64,000 bases of DNA. It comes from Herbaspirillum sp. GW103 (GTDB lineage: Bacteria > Pseudomonadota > Gammaproteobacteria > Burkholderiales > Burkholderiaceae_D). The notes beneath the pieces were generated by a model. The model was not told the origin of the DNA, did no database searches, and worked only from the letters and a program-made list of their open reading frames with translations. A program made the translations under genes and the position numbers. The stretch spans positions 395,581-459,580 of the forward strand of contig NZ_AJVC01000002.1 in NCBI RefSeq assembly GCF_000261365.1, given 5' to 3'. Positions 43,298 to 51,154 of this stretch are shown here, one piece after another (the first letter of the stretch is position 1; the number at the start of each line of letters is the position of its first letter).

Positions 43298-43613
43298 CTG
43301 CACTCCTCGTCTCGTCAAAATGGAGCCGGCTTGCACCGGCACTATTTCCGACCCTCTCGATGTCTTGATGGTCTGGTCGGCACAAATCAAATCCTTGCGC
43401 TTTGACTTATGCAAAAAACAGGCCTGAAATTCTTGGGATCAGCGCCACTGTAACACCCTCCTCCTGACGATGGTCTAGGTATTTTTACCTAGATCTTTTG
43501 CCGCAATCCCCTGTGGGGCGGGCGTGTGGCCCGGATTGTCTGCACCATGCTCATGCCTTAACCTGCTGTCATCGAGCGCCGTGCTTCATCGGCGTGCATC
43601 ACAGGGAGATTCC
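43298..43613. other. Divergent regulatory region between the response regulator and iacG
   Basis: No gene is seen in these 316 bp. The region contains a perfect 8-4-8 dyad at 43474-43493 and AT-rich stretches near 43400-43430 that could hold promoters in both directions. Confidence 0.5.
43474..43493. promoter_or_regulatory. Perfect 8-4-8 dyad, candidate response-regulator operator
   Basis: TCTAGGTA-TTTT-TACCTAGA lies 121 bp upstream of iacG and 177 bp upstream of the response regulator gene. The symmetry and spacing suit a dimeric LuxR/FixJ-type DNA-binding domain. Related but weaker CCTAAAG/CTTTAGG (51142-51159) and CTAGGGG-type (about 52836) elements lie near the kinase and iacA. Confidence 0.5.
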
Positions 43614-44171
43614 ATGCACAGCACCGCCATCCAGAAAGAAAAAACCGCCGCACCCATCGCCTGCGCCGCCCTTGCGCCCGAGCAGCTGGAATTTCGCAAT
43701 GCCATGGCGCATCTGCCGGCGGCGGTGTCCATCATCACCACCGATGGCCAGGGAGGCCGTTGCGGCATCACTGCGTCGGCGGTCTGTTCGGTCACCGATA
43801 CCCCGCCCACGATCCTGGTCTGCATCAATCGCGGCAGTGCCATGCACGACGTGTTCAAGAAGAATGGTCGCCTGTGCGTGAATGTGCTCTCCGACGAGCT
43901 GGAACAACTGGCCATGCACTTCTCCGGTGCCACCAAGGTCCCGATGGAAGAGCGCTTCGGTTGGGATATCTGGGAAGAACCCGGCGAACTGGGGCAGCCG
44001 GTGCTGGCCGACGCGCTGGTCAAGCTGCAGGGACGCATCCGCGAGTTCAAGGAGGTGGGCACGCACTCGGTGATGTTCGTGGAGCTGGCCGAGGTCAAGG
44101 TCAATGAGAAGAAGGACAGCCTCATCTACTTCAACCGGCTGTTCCACAAGGTCAAGCGTACGGCGCTGTAA
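43614..44171 (+). CDS. iacG: Flavin reductase (HpaC/RutF-like), IacG of indole-acetate degradation
   Basis: A 185-residue NAD(P)H:FMN/FAD reductase. Family blocks are FRNAMAHLPAAVSIITTDG, GITASAVCSVTDTPPTILVC, FCVN-like LCVNVLSDE and a C-terminal DSLIYFNRLFHKV. It would supply reduced flavin to the IacA monooxygenase encoded at 52.96 kb. The ATG at 43614 follows an AGGGAG site; upstream extension is unlikely. It is convergent with iacF, separated by a strong terminator. The IacG name rests on the surrounding iac genes. Confidence 0.85.
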   Translation: MHSTAIQKEKTAAPIACAALAPEQLEFRNAMAHLPAAVSIITTDGQGGRCGITASAVCSVTDTPPTILVCINRGSAMHDVFKKNGRLCVNVLSDELEQLAMHFSGATKVPMEERFGWDIWEEPGELGQPVLADALVKLQGRIREFKEVGTHSVMFVELAEVKVNEKKDSLIYFNRLFHKVKRTAL

Positions 44172-44192
44172 ATTCTTTACCCGTCATCAAAG

Positions 44193-44229
44193 ATGAATGC
44201 CATTCAGCACAATGCTGAATGGCATTCAT
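44193..44229. terminator. Strong bidirectional terminator between iacG and iacF
   Basis: A 17-bp perfect stem (44193-44209 with 44213-44229) closes on the 3-nt loop CAA and is followed by GCTTTTACG on the plus strand. On the minus strand it runs into TCTTTGATGACGGG. It sits in the gap between convergent genes. Confidence 0.75.
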
Positions 44230-44313
44230 GCTTTTACGTCCGGCTATTTGAGAACAGTGTGCGCGCAGAGTGTGCGAAAACCGTTCGGACCAGGACAGAC
44301 GCCAGTGTGTGCG

Positions 44314-45276
44314 TCAAAGATCCAGCACCAGCATCCCCGACCTGGCCCGCGAGACACAGGTGCAGATCTGGTCATTGGCCGCCTTTTCCTTCCTGGACAG
44401 GCAATTGTCGCGATGATCCGGCTCGCCCTCCAGCAGCGGTACCACGCAGGTGCCGCAGATGCCTTCGCGGCAGGAGGTATCGATGACGATGCCCTCGCGC
44501 GCCAGGATATCGACGATGGGAATACCTACCGGAATCTGCACTACCTTGCCCGAGCTGGCCAGCTTGACTTCGAAGGCCGCATCACCACCGACTTCGGCAG
44601 AAGTGGCCGGGGCCGCCGGTGCGGCGAAGTGTTCAAGGTGGATCGCCTCTTCGCTGCGGCTGGCCGCTGCGCACTTGACCACCGCTTCCATGAAAGGCGC
44701 CGGGCCACAGGTGTAGACGTGGGCTTCCTTGCTGCCGGCTTCCAGGCAAGCCGTGAGGTAGTGCGCCATCTGCGCCGGCATCACCGCATAGTGGAAACGC
44801 ACCTGCGCGGCGAAGGGGGCATTGTCCAGCAGATCGGCAAAGGCCGCATGCTCGCGTGCCCGCACGAAGTAATGCAGTGTGAAGGGCTTCTGGTCAGCCC
44901 AGAGGCGATAGGCCATCGCCAGCAGAGGGGTCACGCCGATGCCTGCACCGAAGAGCAGATGTTCCGGTGCGCTGGTGTCGAGCGCGAAGAGGTTGCGCGG
45001 CGTACCCACTTCCAGTTCCATGCCCGGCTTGACGGCATCATGCAAGGCCGCCGAGCCGCCGCGCGAAGCCGCTTCACGCTTGACCGCGATGGTATAGCCG
45101 CAGCGGTCTTCCAGCGGGCCGCACAGCGAGTATTGGCGCATGATCCCGGTCGGCCCGGTGACGTCGATGTGGGCCCCCGGCTCGTAGGCTGGCAGCGGGG
45201 CGCCATCGGCGCGCACCAGGCGGAAGGAACGGATGTCGCCGGTTTCATCGGTGAGGGTGTCTACGATCAGTTTCAT
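44314..45276 (-). CDS. iacF: Ferredoxin reductase component of Rieske dioxygenase, IacF
   Basis: A 320-residue class IA-type reductase with order FMN/FAD domain (MRQYSLCGP), NAD domain (LLFGAGIGVTPLLAM, VYTCGPAPFMEAV) and C-terminal 2Fe-2S domain (CREGICGTCVVPLLEGEPDH and QICTCVSRA). It delivers electrons from NADH to the IacCD oxygenase. It is last in the minus-strand group iacH-iacC-iacD-iacF, 51 bp after iacD. Phthalate/vanillate demethylase reductases have the same layout, so the specific name depends on context. Confidence 0.85.
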   Translation of the reverse strand: MKLIVDTLTDETGDIRSFRLVRADGAPLPAYEPGAHIDVTGPTGIMRQYSLCGPLEDRCGYTIAVKREAASRGGSAALHDAVKPGMELEVGTPRNLFALDTSAPEHLLFGAGIGVTPLLAMAYRLWADQKPFTLHYFVRAREHAAFADLLDNAPFAAQVRFHYAVMPAQMAHYLTACLEAGSKEAHVYTCGPAPFMEAVVKCAAASRSEEAIHLEHFAAPAAPATSAEVGGDAAFEVKLASSGKVVQIPVGIPIVDILAREGIVIDTSCREGICGTCVVPLLEGEPDHRDNCLSRKEKAANDQICTCVSRARSGMLVLDL

Positions 45277-45327
45277 GAGGCCAATACTCGTCGGTTCATT
45301 TCAAGTGCGAATGTGCGGTGCGCACGC

Positions 45328-45837
45328 TCAGAGCAGGAAGCCCAGCGCGTTGAGGCTGTCCATGGAGTTGATGAGGCGGATCACCTTCTGCTCGATCTTC
45401 GGACCCTGGGGCGTGAAGCGCAGGCGATGCGTGAGGTTGGCCACGAACATCGTGTGCTGCTGGCGCTTGTAGCCCACCAGCACCTGGGCCGAGGTGATTT
45501 CGACCAGCTCCTCCGACAGGTGCACCGGGACGAAGCGCGACACCGTGCGCACGGTCGCCGCCGCATCCACGGCCGACATCGCGTGGCCCGAGGTCAGGCG
45601 TTCGATGCGGATCTTGCGCATGTGGGCATTGTCGTAGGCGTAGTTCAGCGTGGCCGCATAGTCGGTGGTCTCGGGATCGATGGGCACCACGTAGTAACCA
45701 TCCTCGGTCCACAGGGACTGCCAGGCGGCATAGTCCTTTCGGTCCAATAGTTCAGCTTCCTTCCAGATGAAGGCGATGGCACGCGCCATGGGCGCGGGGA
45801 TGCCTTGCAGAGTGTCTTGTTGGTTCATATCGATCAT
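45328..45837 (-). CDS. iacD: Rieske dioxygenase small (beta) subunit, IacD
   Basis: A 169-residue ring-hydroxylating dioxygenase beta subunit (NTF2-like). Features: IAFIWKEAELLDRKDYAAWQSL, DGYYVVP, then VRTVSRFVPVHLSEE and GPKIEQKVIRLINS. The chosen start at 45837 overlaps the iacC stop (ATGA); ATG 45828 is a good alternative with GGAG better placed. It forms the oxygenase with the subunit encoded just upstream. Similarity to BenB is only at family level. Confidence 0.85.
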   Translation of the reverse strand: MIDMNQQDTLQGIPAPMARAIAFIWKEAELLDRKDYAAWQSLWTEDGYYVVPIDPETTDYAATLNYAYDNAHMRKIRIERLTSGHAMSAVDAAATVRTVSRFVPVHLSEELVEITSAQVLVGYKRQQHTMFVANLTHRLRFTPQGPKIEQKVIRLINSMDSLNALGFLL

Positions 45838-47120
45838 TTCTCCATCATCTTTTTCCACATGGCATAGGCTTCGCGCATGCCGGTTTCATCGGTCGAGTGC
45901 GACACCTTGTCGCCGTTGTCGTCCACCCATTCGCGGTTCAGGCCGCGATTGACCAGGATGGGCGCATTGCGACCGGCGTAGGAGCCGGTCTGTACGCGTT
46001 CCCAGGCTTCGGCGTCATCGGGGCTGCCAAAGCCGAACGGACCCTGGAAGTGTTCGTGGATGCGCAGGCGTTCGCGGTTGGCGATTTCGGGGCCGCCGTC
46101 CATGCCCAGGGCCACGTGGCGGATCTGTGTCTCGCCCACCGACACCGGATGCAGCACCCGGAAGAAGGACATCGACATGGCCACATTGGGGAACAGGTTC
46201 AGGTTGAAGCCGGCGCCGTGCAGCGAGCGCACGATGCGGCGCACCTGTTCGGGCGGCATGGTTCTGGAGAGTTCTTCGGTGACGTGGGCGAAGCGCTCCT
46301 GCAGTTGTTCGCTGCCATCGTCCACATCCAGGTCCACGTGTTCGGGCACCATGATCATGACGCTGTGGCCATTGCCCAGCGAGCGGGTGATGGACTGGTC
46401 ATCGGTCATGAAGGAGAGCATCTCGGAAGTTTCTTCATCGACCGACGACAGGAAGGTCTTGTGCACCACCGGGAAGTGATAGCCGTCAGTGGTGTTTTCC
46501 AGCTGGATCTTCCAGTTGCCCTTGAAGCTGAACTTGTGCTCGCCCTGGACCTTGATGGGGAATCCGGCCCCTTGCTTCATGAACAGGTCGATCCATTTCT
46601 TGGCATGGCCGAGAAAGTCCGACAGCGGTTCGATCTCCTGGTTGAAGGAGGCGAAGATCATGCCGTTGTAGCTCTCCGCACGCAGGCTCTGCAGGGGCAG
46701 GTCGGCCTTTTCGATGACCTCTTCATAGCCTTCCGGATAGGGCAGGCCGCGCAGCTTGCCATCCAGGCCATAGGACCAGCTGTGATACGGGCAGGTGAAA
46801 CCGGTGGCATTGCCCTTGTGCTTTTCGCACACGGTGGCGCCACGGTGGCGGCAGCGGTTTTCCAGCACGTTGACCTTGCCGGTCTTGTCGCGTACTACGA
46901 TGACCGGCTGGCGGCCGATCTGGGCAGTCTTGAAGTCGCCCGGGTTCCTGATCTCGCTTTCATGGGCGACCCAGATCCAGGTCTTGTAGAAGATCTTGTC
47001 CATCTCCGCTTCGAAGATGGCCGGATCGGTGTAGAGCGAAGGATCCACCACCGCATCCTGTACCAGATCGGCATAGGAGGAATCGGTCTTGCGCGGGTGG
47101 AAGCGTAGCGGTGCATTCAT
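45834..47120 (-). CDS. iacC: Rieske dioxygenase large (alpha) subunit, IacC
   Basis: A 428-residue Rieske oxygenase. The 2Fe-2S ligands are CRHRGATVC and TCPYHSW, and the catalytic iron site is TTDGYHFPVVHK. In the iac pathway IacCDF act late, in the part that yields catechol from oxidised indole-acetate products. Its sequence differs clearly from BenA in the same window. CTGGAGAAAGCC before the ATG gives a good ribosome site. Anthranilate dioxygenase would be a reasonable alternative, but the iacA/B/E/G/H neighbours argue for IAA. Confidence 0.88.
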   Translation of the reverse strand: MNAPLRFHPRKTDSSYADLVQDAVVDPSLYTDPAIFEAEMDKIFYKTWIWVAHESEIRNPGDFKTAQIGRQPVIVVRDKTGKVNVLENRCRHRGATVCEKHKGNATGFTCPYHSWSYGLDGKLRGLPYPEGYEEVIEKADLPLQSLRAESYNGMIFASFNQEIEPLSDFLGHAKKWIDLFMKQGAGFPIKVQGEHKFSFKGNWKIQLENTTDGYHFPVVHKTFLSSVDEETSEMLSFMTDDQSITRSLGNGHSVMIMVPEHVDLDVDDGSEQLQERFAHVTEELSRTMPPEQVRRIVRSLHGAGFNLNLFPNVAMSMSFFRVLHPVSVGETQIRHVALGMDGGPEIANRERLRIHEHFQGPFGFGSPDDAEAWERVQTGSYAGRNAPILVNRGLNREWVDDNGDKVSHSTDETGMREAYAMWKKMMEK

Positions 47121-47187
47121 GGCTTTCTCCAGTGGCTTGCAGTCGTTGTCAGTGTTGATCTTGGCGAGCTGATGTGATCAGTGATGC

Positions 47188-48354
47188 TCATGCCTGCTGG
47201 CTGAGCACGCGCTCCAGGTGCAGGCCGAGCGCGCAGATGCGTTCGTCATCGCCCTTGCGGCCCACCAGTTGCAGCCCGGCCTTGAGCGGGCTGCCGGCGA
47301 TGGGCACCGGAATGCTCAGGGCCGGATGGCCGGACAGGTTGAAGGGCCGCACCAGCGAAGACAGCATCAGCACCGAGGCACCCTGGCCGATCGCCGCCAG
47401 CGTCGGCGGCAGGGCCGGCAGCGTCGGCAGCAGCAGCGCATCGGCGTCAGCCAGCGCAGCATCGACTTCGGCGCTGAAGGCGGCGCGCACGGCTTCGGCC
47501 TGGGCCACGGCTTCATCGCTGGTGGTGGCCGCCGCCGAGAGGCGTTTCTCGATATCCGCCCCCAGCTTGCCCAGGCCCAGCAGATGACCGAAGGCATCAT
47601 GGGTCTCGCGGTTGATGAGGGTCATGCCGGCTTCAAAGGCGGCGTGCATGTGGTGCGGGGTCCAGGCAGCGCCTTGCCAGCCGCTGGCGGCGAAGGCGGT
47701 GGCGACGGCCTCTGCGATCTCGGGATCGGCCTGTACCGTCACCAGTTTTACGCCGGCCTGTGCTACCGCTGCGGTAGCGGCAGCGCGGTCGAAACCGGGG
47801 GCGATGCTGGCCATGGCGCTGATGATGAGGTCCATGCTGCGCGCAAACGGGCCCACGCAATCCAGACTGCTCACCGCCGGATACGCCCCGGCGCGGCTGA
47901 CGCGTCCAAAGGTCGGCTTCAATCCGATCACGCCGCAGCAGGCTGCGGGCAGGCGGATCGAGCCGCCGGTATCGCTGCCGATGGACATATCCACCAGCCC
48001 CGCGCCCACGGCCGAGGCCGAGCCGCTGGAGGAGCCACCGGTCATGCGGCTTGCGTCCTGTGGATTGACGGCGGTGCCGTTCCAGTCATTGATGCCGGTC
48101 ATGCCATAGGCCAGTTCGTGCATGTTGGCGCGGGCGGTGATTTGCCAGCCGGCCTCCAGCAACTTGCGGACCACATCGGCGTGGGCCGTGGCCGGTGGTG
48201 CGTCGGCCAGCGCGGCGCTGCCGCCGCAGGTGGGTTGGCCGGCGATGTCGATGCAATCCTTGATGGCCACCGTCGGGCCGCTGCCCCCCAGGTGGAAGCG
48301 CGAGAGCAGGGCGTTGCCGGTGCCGGGGACGGTGCGCGGGGTGGCGTTGCTCAT
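47188..48354 (-). CDS. iacH: Amidase-signature hydrolase, IacH
   Basis: A 388-residue amidase with the Ser-Ser-Lys machinery: VAIKDCIDI (catalytic Lys), MTGGSSSGSASAVGAG and SIGSDTGGSIRLPAACCG (the serines). IacH is an amidase-like protein of iac clusters with an unsettled role in the middle steps. The ATG at 48354 overlaps the stop of a small upstream frame; a longer in-frame extension lacks amidase features and is rejected. It is the first large gene of the minus-strand iac operon, 67 bp before iacC. Confidence 0.85.
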   Translation of the reverse strand: MSNATPRTVPGTGNALLSRFHLGGSGPTVAIKDCIDIAGQPTCGGSAALADAPPATAHADVVRKLLEAGWQITARANMHELAYGMTGINDWNGTAVNPQDASRMTGGSSSGSASAVGAGLVDMSIGSDTGGSIRLPAACCGVIGLKPTFGRVSRAGAYPAVSSLDCVGPFARSMDLIISAMASIAPGFDRAAATAAVAQAGVKLVTVQADPEIAEAVATAFAASGWQGAAWTPHHMHAAFEAGMTLINRETHDAFGHLLGLGKLGADIEKRLSAAATTSDEAVAQAEAVRAAFSAEVDAALADADALLLPTLPALPPTLAAIGQGASVLMLSSLVRPFNLSGHPALSIPVPIAGSPLKAGLQLVGRKGDDERICALGLHLERVLSQQA

Positions 48355-48482
48355 CCTGCGGCTCCCAGGCAGACGATGCGGGCCTGTTCTTGCAGGGTGG
48401 ACTGCTCGCGGCGCTTGCGGGCCGAAACAGGGGCTGACACTGTTGTCTGCCGGGGAGAGGAAGACATGGGCTGAGGGTTCAT
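48351..48482 (-). CDS. Possible small protein translationally coupled to iacH
   Basis: A 43-residue frame (MNPQPMSSSPRQ ... CLGAAG) ends with TGA inside the ATG of iacH (ATGA), the same coupling used by most real gene pairs here. It is basic in the middle and has no recognisable domain. Upstream in-frame ATGs at 48569 and 48596 would make it longer. It may be a leader peptide or chance. Confidence 0.3.
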   Translation of the reverse strand: MNPQPMSSSPRQTTVSAPVSARKRREQSTLQEQARIVCLGAAG

Positions 48483-48703
48483 GGCGCTGCCGTTCAAATG
48501 GGGGCGTACAGGCTGGCAATCCACGCGGGAAGCGGGATGCAGGCGGGTTCCTTGGCTGATATGAAGCATTCTAAAAGTCGCCTTAAAATAGATCAAATTG
48601 ATGTAAAATATTTTTCACATAAGCGGCATGGATAGTGATGACCGCTTTTCCTTGATATCGCTGATCGGCCCCAGGCCCTGCGCGACCCCTTCCGGAGACT
48701 GCT
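48483..48703. other. Divergent iacH / LysR promoter region with a LysR-type dyad
   Basis: This AT-rich region separates the minus-strand iac operon from the LysR gene. It contains GATCAAATTGATG (48591-48603), a dyad ATCAA-A-TTGAT that recurs exactly upstream of the porin. It is a strong candidate binding site for the LysR protein encoded next to it. Confidence 0.55.
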
Positions 48704-49633
48704 ATGGCGACCTTCAACAACATGGACCTGAACCTGCTGCGGGTCTTCCAGGCCATCGCCGATGAACGCAGCCTGACCCTGGCCGGCAATCGCCTGCACC
48801 TGTCACAGCCAGCGGTGAGCTACGCCCTGGGACGGCTGCGCCAGATCTTCGATGACCCGCTCTTCATCCGCACCAAGGAGGGCATGCAGCCCACCCCCGC
48901 CGCGCTGGAACTGTCCAAGCCCATCAATCGCGCGCTGCAGGCGGTGCAGGATGCGTTGCGCTATACCGAGCGCTTCGATCCGGCCGCCAGTACGCGCGTC
49001 TTTCGCGCCTCGATGACCGACGTGGCCGAAATGATGTTCCTGCCGCAGCTGTGCGAACTGCTGACGGCGCAGGCACCGCACACGCGACTGCAGGTGGAGC
49101 AGGTGTCGCCGGCGCATCTGGAAGAAGCCCTGCGCACGGGACAGCTCGATTTCGCCTTCGGCAACCTGCCGGCCCTGAAGGCGGTGACCTGCCACGAACT
49201 GCTGTTTCGCGAAACCTATGTCTGCATGATGCGCAAGCGGCCTGCGCTGCCTGCGCGGGAACAGTTGCAGCTGGACGAATTCCTGTCGCTCTCGCACGTA
49301 CTGGTGGAGTCCGCCGAGAGCAGTCATCACCAGGTCGAGAACTCCTTCCGCAATCTCGGGGTGCAGCGCAAGATCAGCCTGTCGATCCCGCACTTCACGG
49401 TGCTGCCGCGCATCCTCGGCAAGTCCGATCTGGTGGCGACCGTCCCGGCGCGTATCGCCAGGCTCTTTCACAGCGAACACCCGGATGTATTCCTCTCCTA
49501 CGAACTGCCGGTCAAACTGCCGGCGGTGGACATCACCCTGCACTGGCACCCGGCCTTCGATGCCGATGCCGGCAACAGCTGGTTGCGCCAGATCGTCATC
49601 GACATGCTGCAGAGCTACGGTCGCAGCAGCTGA
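48704..49633 (+). CDS. LysR-type regulator of the iac cluster (IacR1-like)
   Basis: A 309-residue LysR protein with N-terminal helix-turn-helix (LNLLRVFQAIADERSLTLAG, then LSQPAVSYALGRLRQIF) of the NodD/LinR/NahR-like subgroup, recognisable by DPLFIRTKEGMQPTPAA. Members of this subgroup sense aromatic compounds. GGAG stands 7 bases before the ATG. It is divergent from iacH and shares with the porin promoter an identical 13-bp dyad. Auxin or a derived intermediate is a likely inducer, by context only. A hairpin terminator follows it. Confidence 0.87.
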   Translation: MATFNNMDLNLLRVFQAIADERSLTLAGNRLHLSQPAVSYALGRLRQIFDDPLFIRTKEGMQPTPAALELSKPINRALQAVQDALRYTERFDPAASTRVFRASMTDVAEMMFLPQLCELLTAQAPHTRLQVEQVSPAHLEEALRTGQLDFAFGNLPALKAVTCHELLFRETYVCMMRKRPALPAREQLQLDEFLSLSHVLVESAESSHHQVENSFRNLGVQRKISLSIPHFTVLPRILGKSDLVATVPARIARLFHSEHPDVFLSYELPVKLPAVDITLHWHPAFDADAGNSWLRQIVIDMLQSYGRSS

Positions 49634-49655
49634 TCGCCTCCCGTGCAAGGCAGAA

Positions 49656-49676
49656 GGCCCGCCAGTGCGGCGGGCC
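49656..49676 (+). terminator. Hairpin terminator after the LysR gene
   Basis: GGCCCGCC-AGTGC-GGCGGGCC is an 8-bp GC stem followed by GTTCTCCT, 22 bp after the LysR stop. The T-run is short. Confidence 0.6.
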
Positions 49677-49686
49677 GTTCTCCTGC

Positions 49687-49720
49687 GGGAAGACCGCCGG
49701 ATGTCGGCCGCGGTCTTCCC
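49687..49720. terminator. Second hairpin, likely porin terminator
   Basis: GGGAAGACCGC and GCGGTCTTCCC form an 11-bp perfect stem in the gap between the LysR gene and the convergent porin. It is placed to terminate the porin transcript from the minus strand. Confidence 0.5.
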
Positions 49721-49757
49721 TCCTCAAGTCGTCCGTCGTCGTCCGTCGTCGCTCGTT

Positions 49758-50816
49758 TCAGAAGCGATGACGAATGCCCAGGCGCACTGCGCTCTGGTTG
49801 CCGGTCGATGACTGGATGCCGCCACCGAAGACCGGATAGGCGTTGTAGCCCTTGTCGCGGTCATACACGGCGCTCAGGTACAGGTCGGTGCGCCTGGAGA
49901 TCTTGTAGTCCACCGTCGCCACCAGCGCCTGGGCATTGCCCACGGCCTGGTTGCGCTTCTGGAACTGGTAGGCCGCTGCCAGATCCCACAGCGGCGTCAA
50001 CGCATAGACCGTGCCCAGTTCATAGGTGGTGGCCTTGGCACTGGTACTGGTGTTCTTGACCTGAGTGATGACGCCGAAGGGTGTGAAGGCACCGATCCGG
50101 TAGCGCGCGCCGCCGCCGTAGATGCGCGTGGAGAAGCTGCCGGTGCTGTCCTTGACGTCGGTGTAGGCCAGTGCACCGCTGAAGGCGCCGCTGTCGTACT
50201 GGCCCACGGCGCTGACGGTGCGGCCCGCATTGTTGTTGCCAGCCGTTTCGCCCAGGCCGACCATGGCACCGAAGCTCAGGCCACCGAACTTGGCGCTGTT
50301 GTACTTGATCGAGTTGTTGGTGCGGTCGCCGCCATAGATGTGGTTGTTCAAGGCCGTGCCGTGGGCGGCATCGGCATGCAGACCCCAGCCCAGGGAGCCG
50401 GCCGGCGACAAGGCGCCCATTGCGTACTGACCACCGATATTGGCCATGAAGTCATACTGGCGGCCCACGCTGATCGATCCCCATTGCTTGCTGCCCAGGC
50501 CGACGAAGGACTGGCGGCCGAACAGCAGGCCACCCTGGCCGAGACTGCCGTCATCGGCACCGAAGCCGGTCTCCAGCGTGAAGAAGGCGTTGAGCCCCCC
50601 GCCCAGATCTTCTGTGCCCTTGAAGCCGATGCGGCTGCCCTGGGCGATGCCGCTATCCATGCGCAGCAGCGAAGCGCTGCCGCCGCCGGACTTGGTGGCG
50701 TTGGAGTAGTAGGTCAGGCCCAGATCGATCAGGCCATAGATGGAGACGCTGCTCTGTGCATGTGCCATCCCCGTGCCGGCCGCGAGCAAGGCGGCGGCCA
50801 GTAGTTTCTTCTTCAT
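49758..50816 (-). CDS. Outer-membrane general porin (Burkholderiales OmpC-like)
   Basis: A 352-residue porin with a signal peptide (KKKLLAAALLAAGTGMAHAQ) and the typical start SSVSIYGLIDLGLTYYSN. A series of amphipathic beta strands follows, with GSRIGFKGTEDLGGGLNAFF and SFVGLGSKQWGSISVGRQYD, and the C-terminal strand ends RLGIRHRF with the terminal Phe needed for BAM assembly. It probably lets auxin or related aromatic acids cross the outer membrane, since an operator-like 13-mer is shared with the iacH/LysR promoter. The start at 50816 is fixed by the signal peptide. Confidence 0.92.
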   Translation of the reverse strand: MKKKLLAAALLAAGTGMAHAQSSVSIYGLIDLGLTYYSNATKSGGGSASLLRMDSGIAQGSRIGFKGTEDLGGGLNAFFTLETGFGADDGSLGQGGLLFGRQSFVGLGSKQWGSISVGRQYDFMANIGGQYAMGALSPAGSLGWGLHADAAHGTALNNHIYGGDRTNNSIKYNSAKFGGLSFGAMVGLGETAGNNNAGRTVSAVGQYDSGAFSGALAYTDVKDSTGSFSTRIYGGGARYRIGAFTPFGVITQVKNTSTSAKATTYELGTVYALTPLWDLAAAYQFQKRNQAVGNAQALVATVDYKISRRTDLYLSAVYDRDKGYNAYPVFGGGIQSSTGNQSAVRLGIRHRF

Positions 50817-51154
50817 GTGACAAGGCTCCCTGTGGTGTTGCAGTGTGATGGTCGCGCAGCGTGCCGGGTGAGTCCGGTGCGCAGCGGCGAACGCAGCCTG
50901 GTGCGGTGGAGGTCTGCGTGGCGTGCATGACAAGTCGTCATGTGTGCCCATCATAGGAAGCGCATTTGCGTCAGATCAAATTGATGCAGCCGATAGCGGG
51001 AATAAGCGTCATTCATGTACGCGGCCGATGTGGCATCGACTCTCGAATCCGGTGCATGAATCGGCCTTCAGGCGGGACAATCGTGCAGAACCTCACCATG
51101 CAAGTGCGCACAATCACCAAGCCGGCGCGTCGCTTGTGGACCCTAAAGCTATCT
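50817..51154. other. Porin upstream region
   Basis: No gene is supported in these 338 bp. Besides the 13-mer at 50974 there is an inverted repeat CCTAAAG-CTAT-CTTTAGG at 51142-51159 that touches the end of the kinase gene; it could be an operator or a weak terminator for the kinase mRNA. Confidence 0.45.
50974..50986. promoter_or_regulatory. LysR-type dyad upstream of the porin, identical to the one at 48591
   Basis: GATCAAATTGATG is an exact 13-base copy of the site between iacH and the LysR gene. It lies 158 bp upstream of the porin start. Exact recurrence at two nearby promoters suggests one regulator. Confidence 0.55.

Noticed and set aside
45328..47120. Anthranilate or second benzoate dioxygenase
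   Set aside because: The surrounding amidase, flavin reductase, IacA-, IacB- and IacE-like genes form the iac set; a separate benAB is already present.
49727..49752. Short tandem GTCGTCCGTC repeat
   Set aside because: Only about two and a half copies in GC-rich DNA; no evidence of function or instability.
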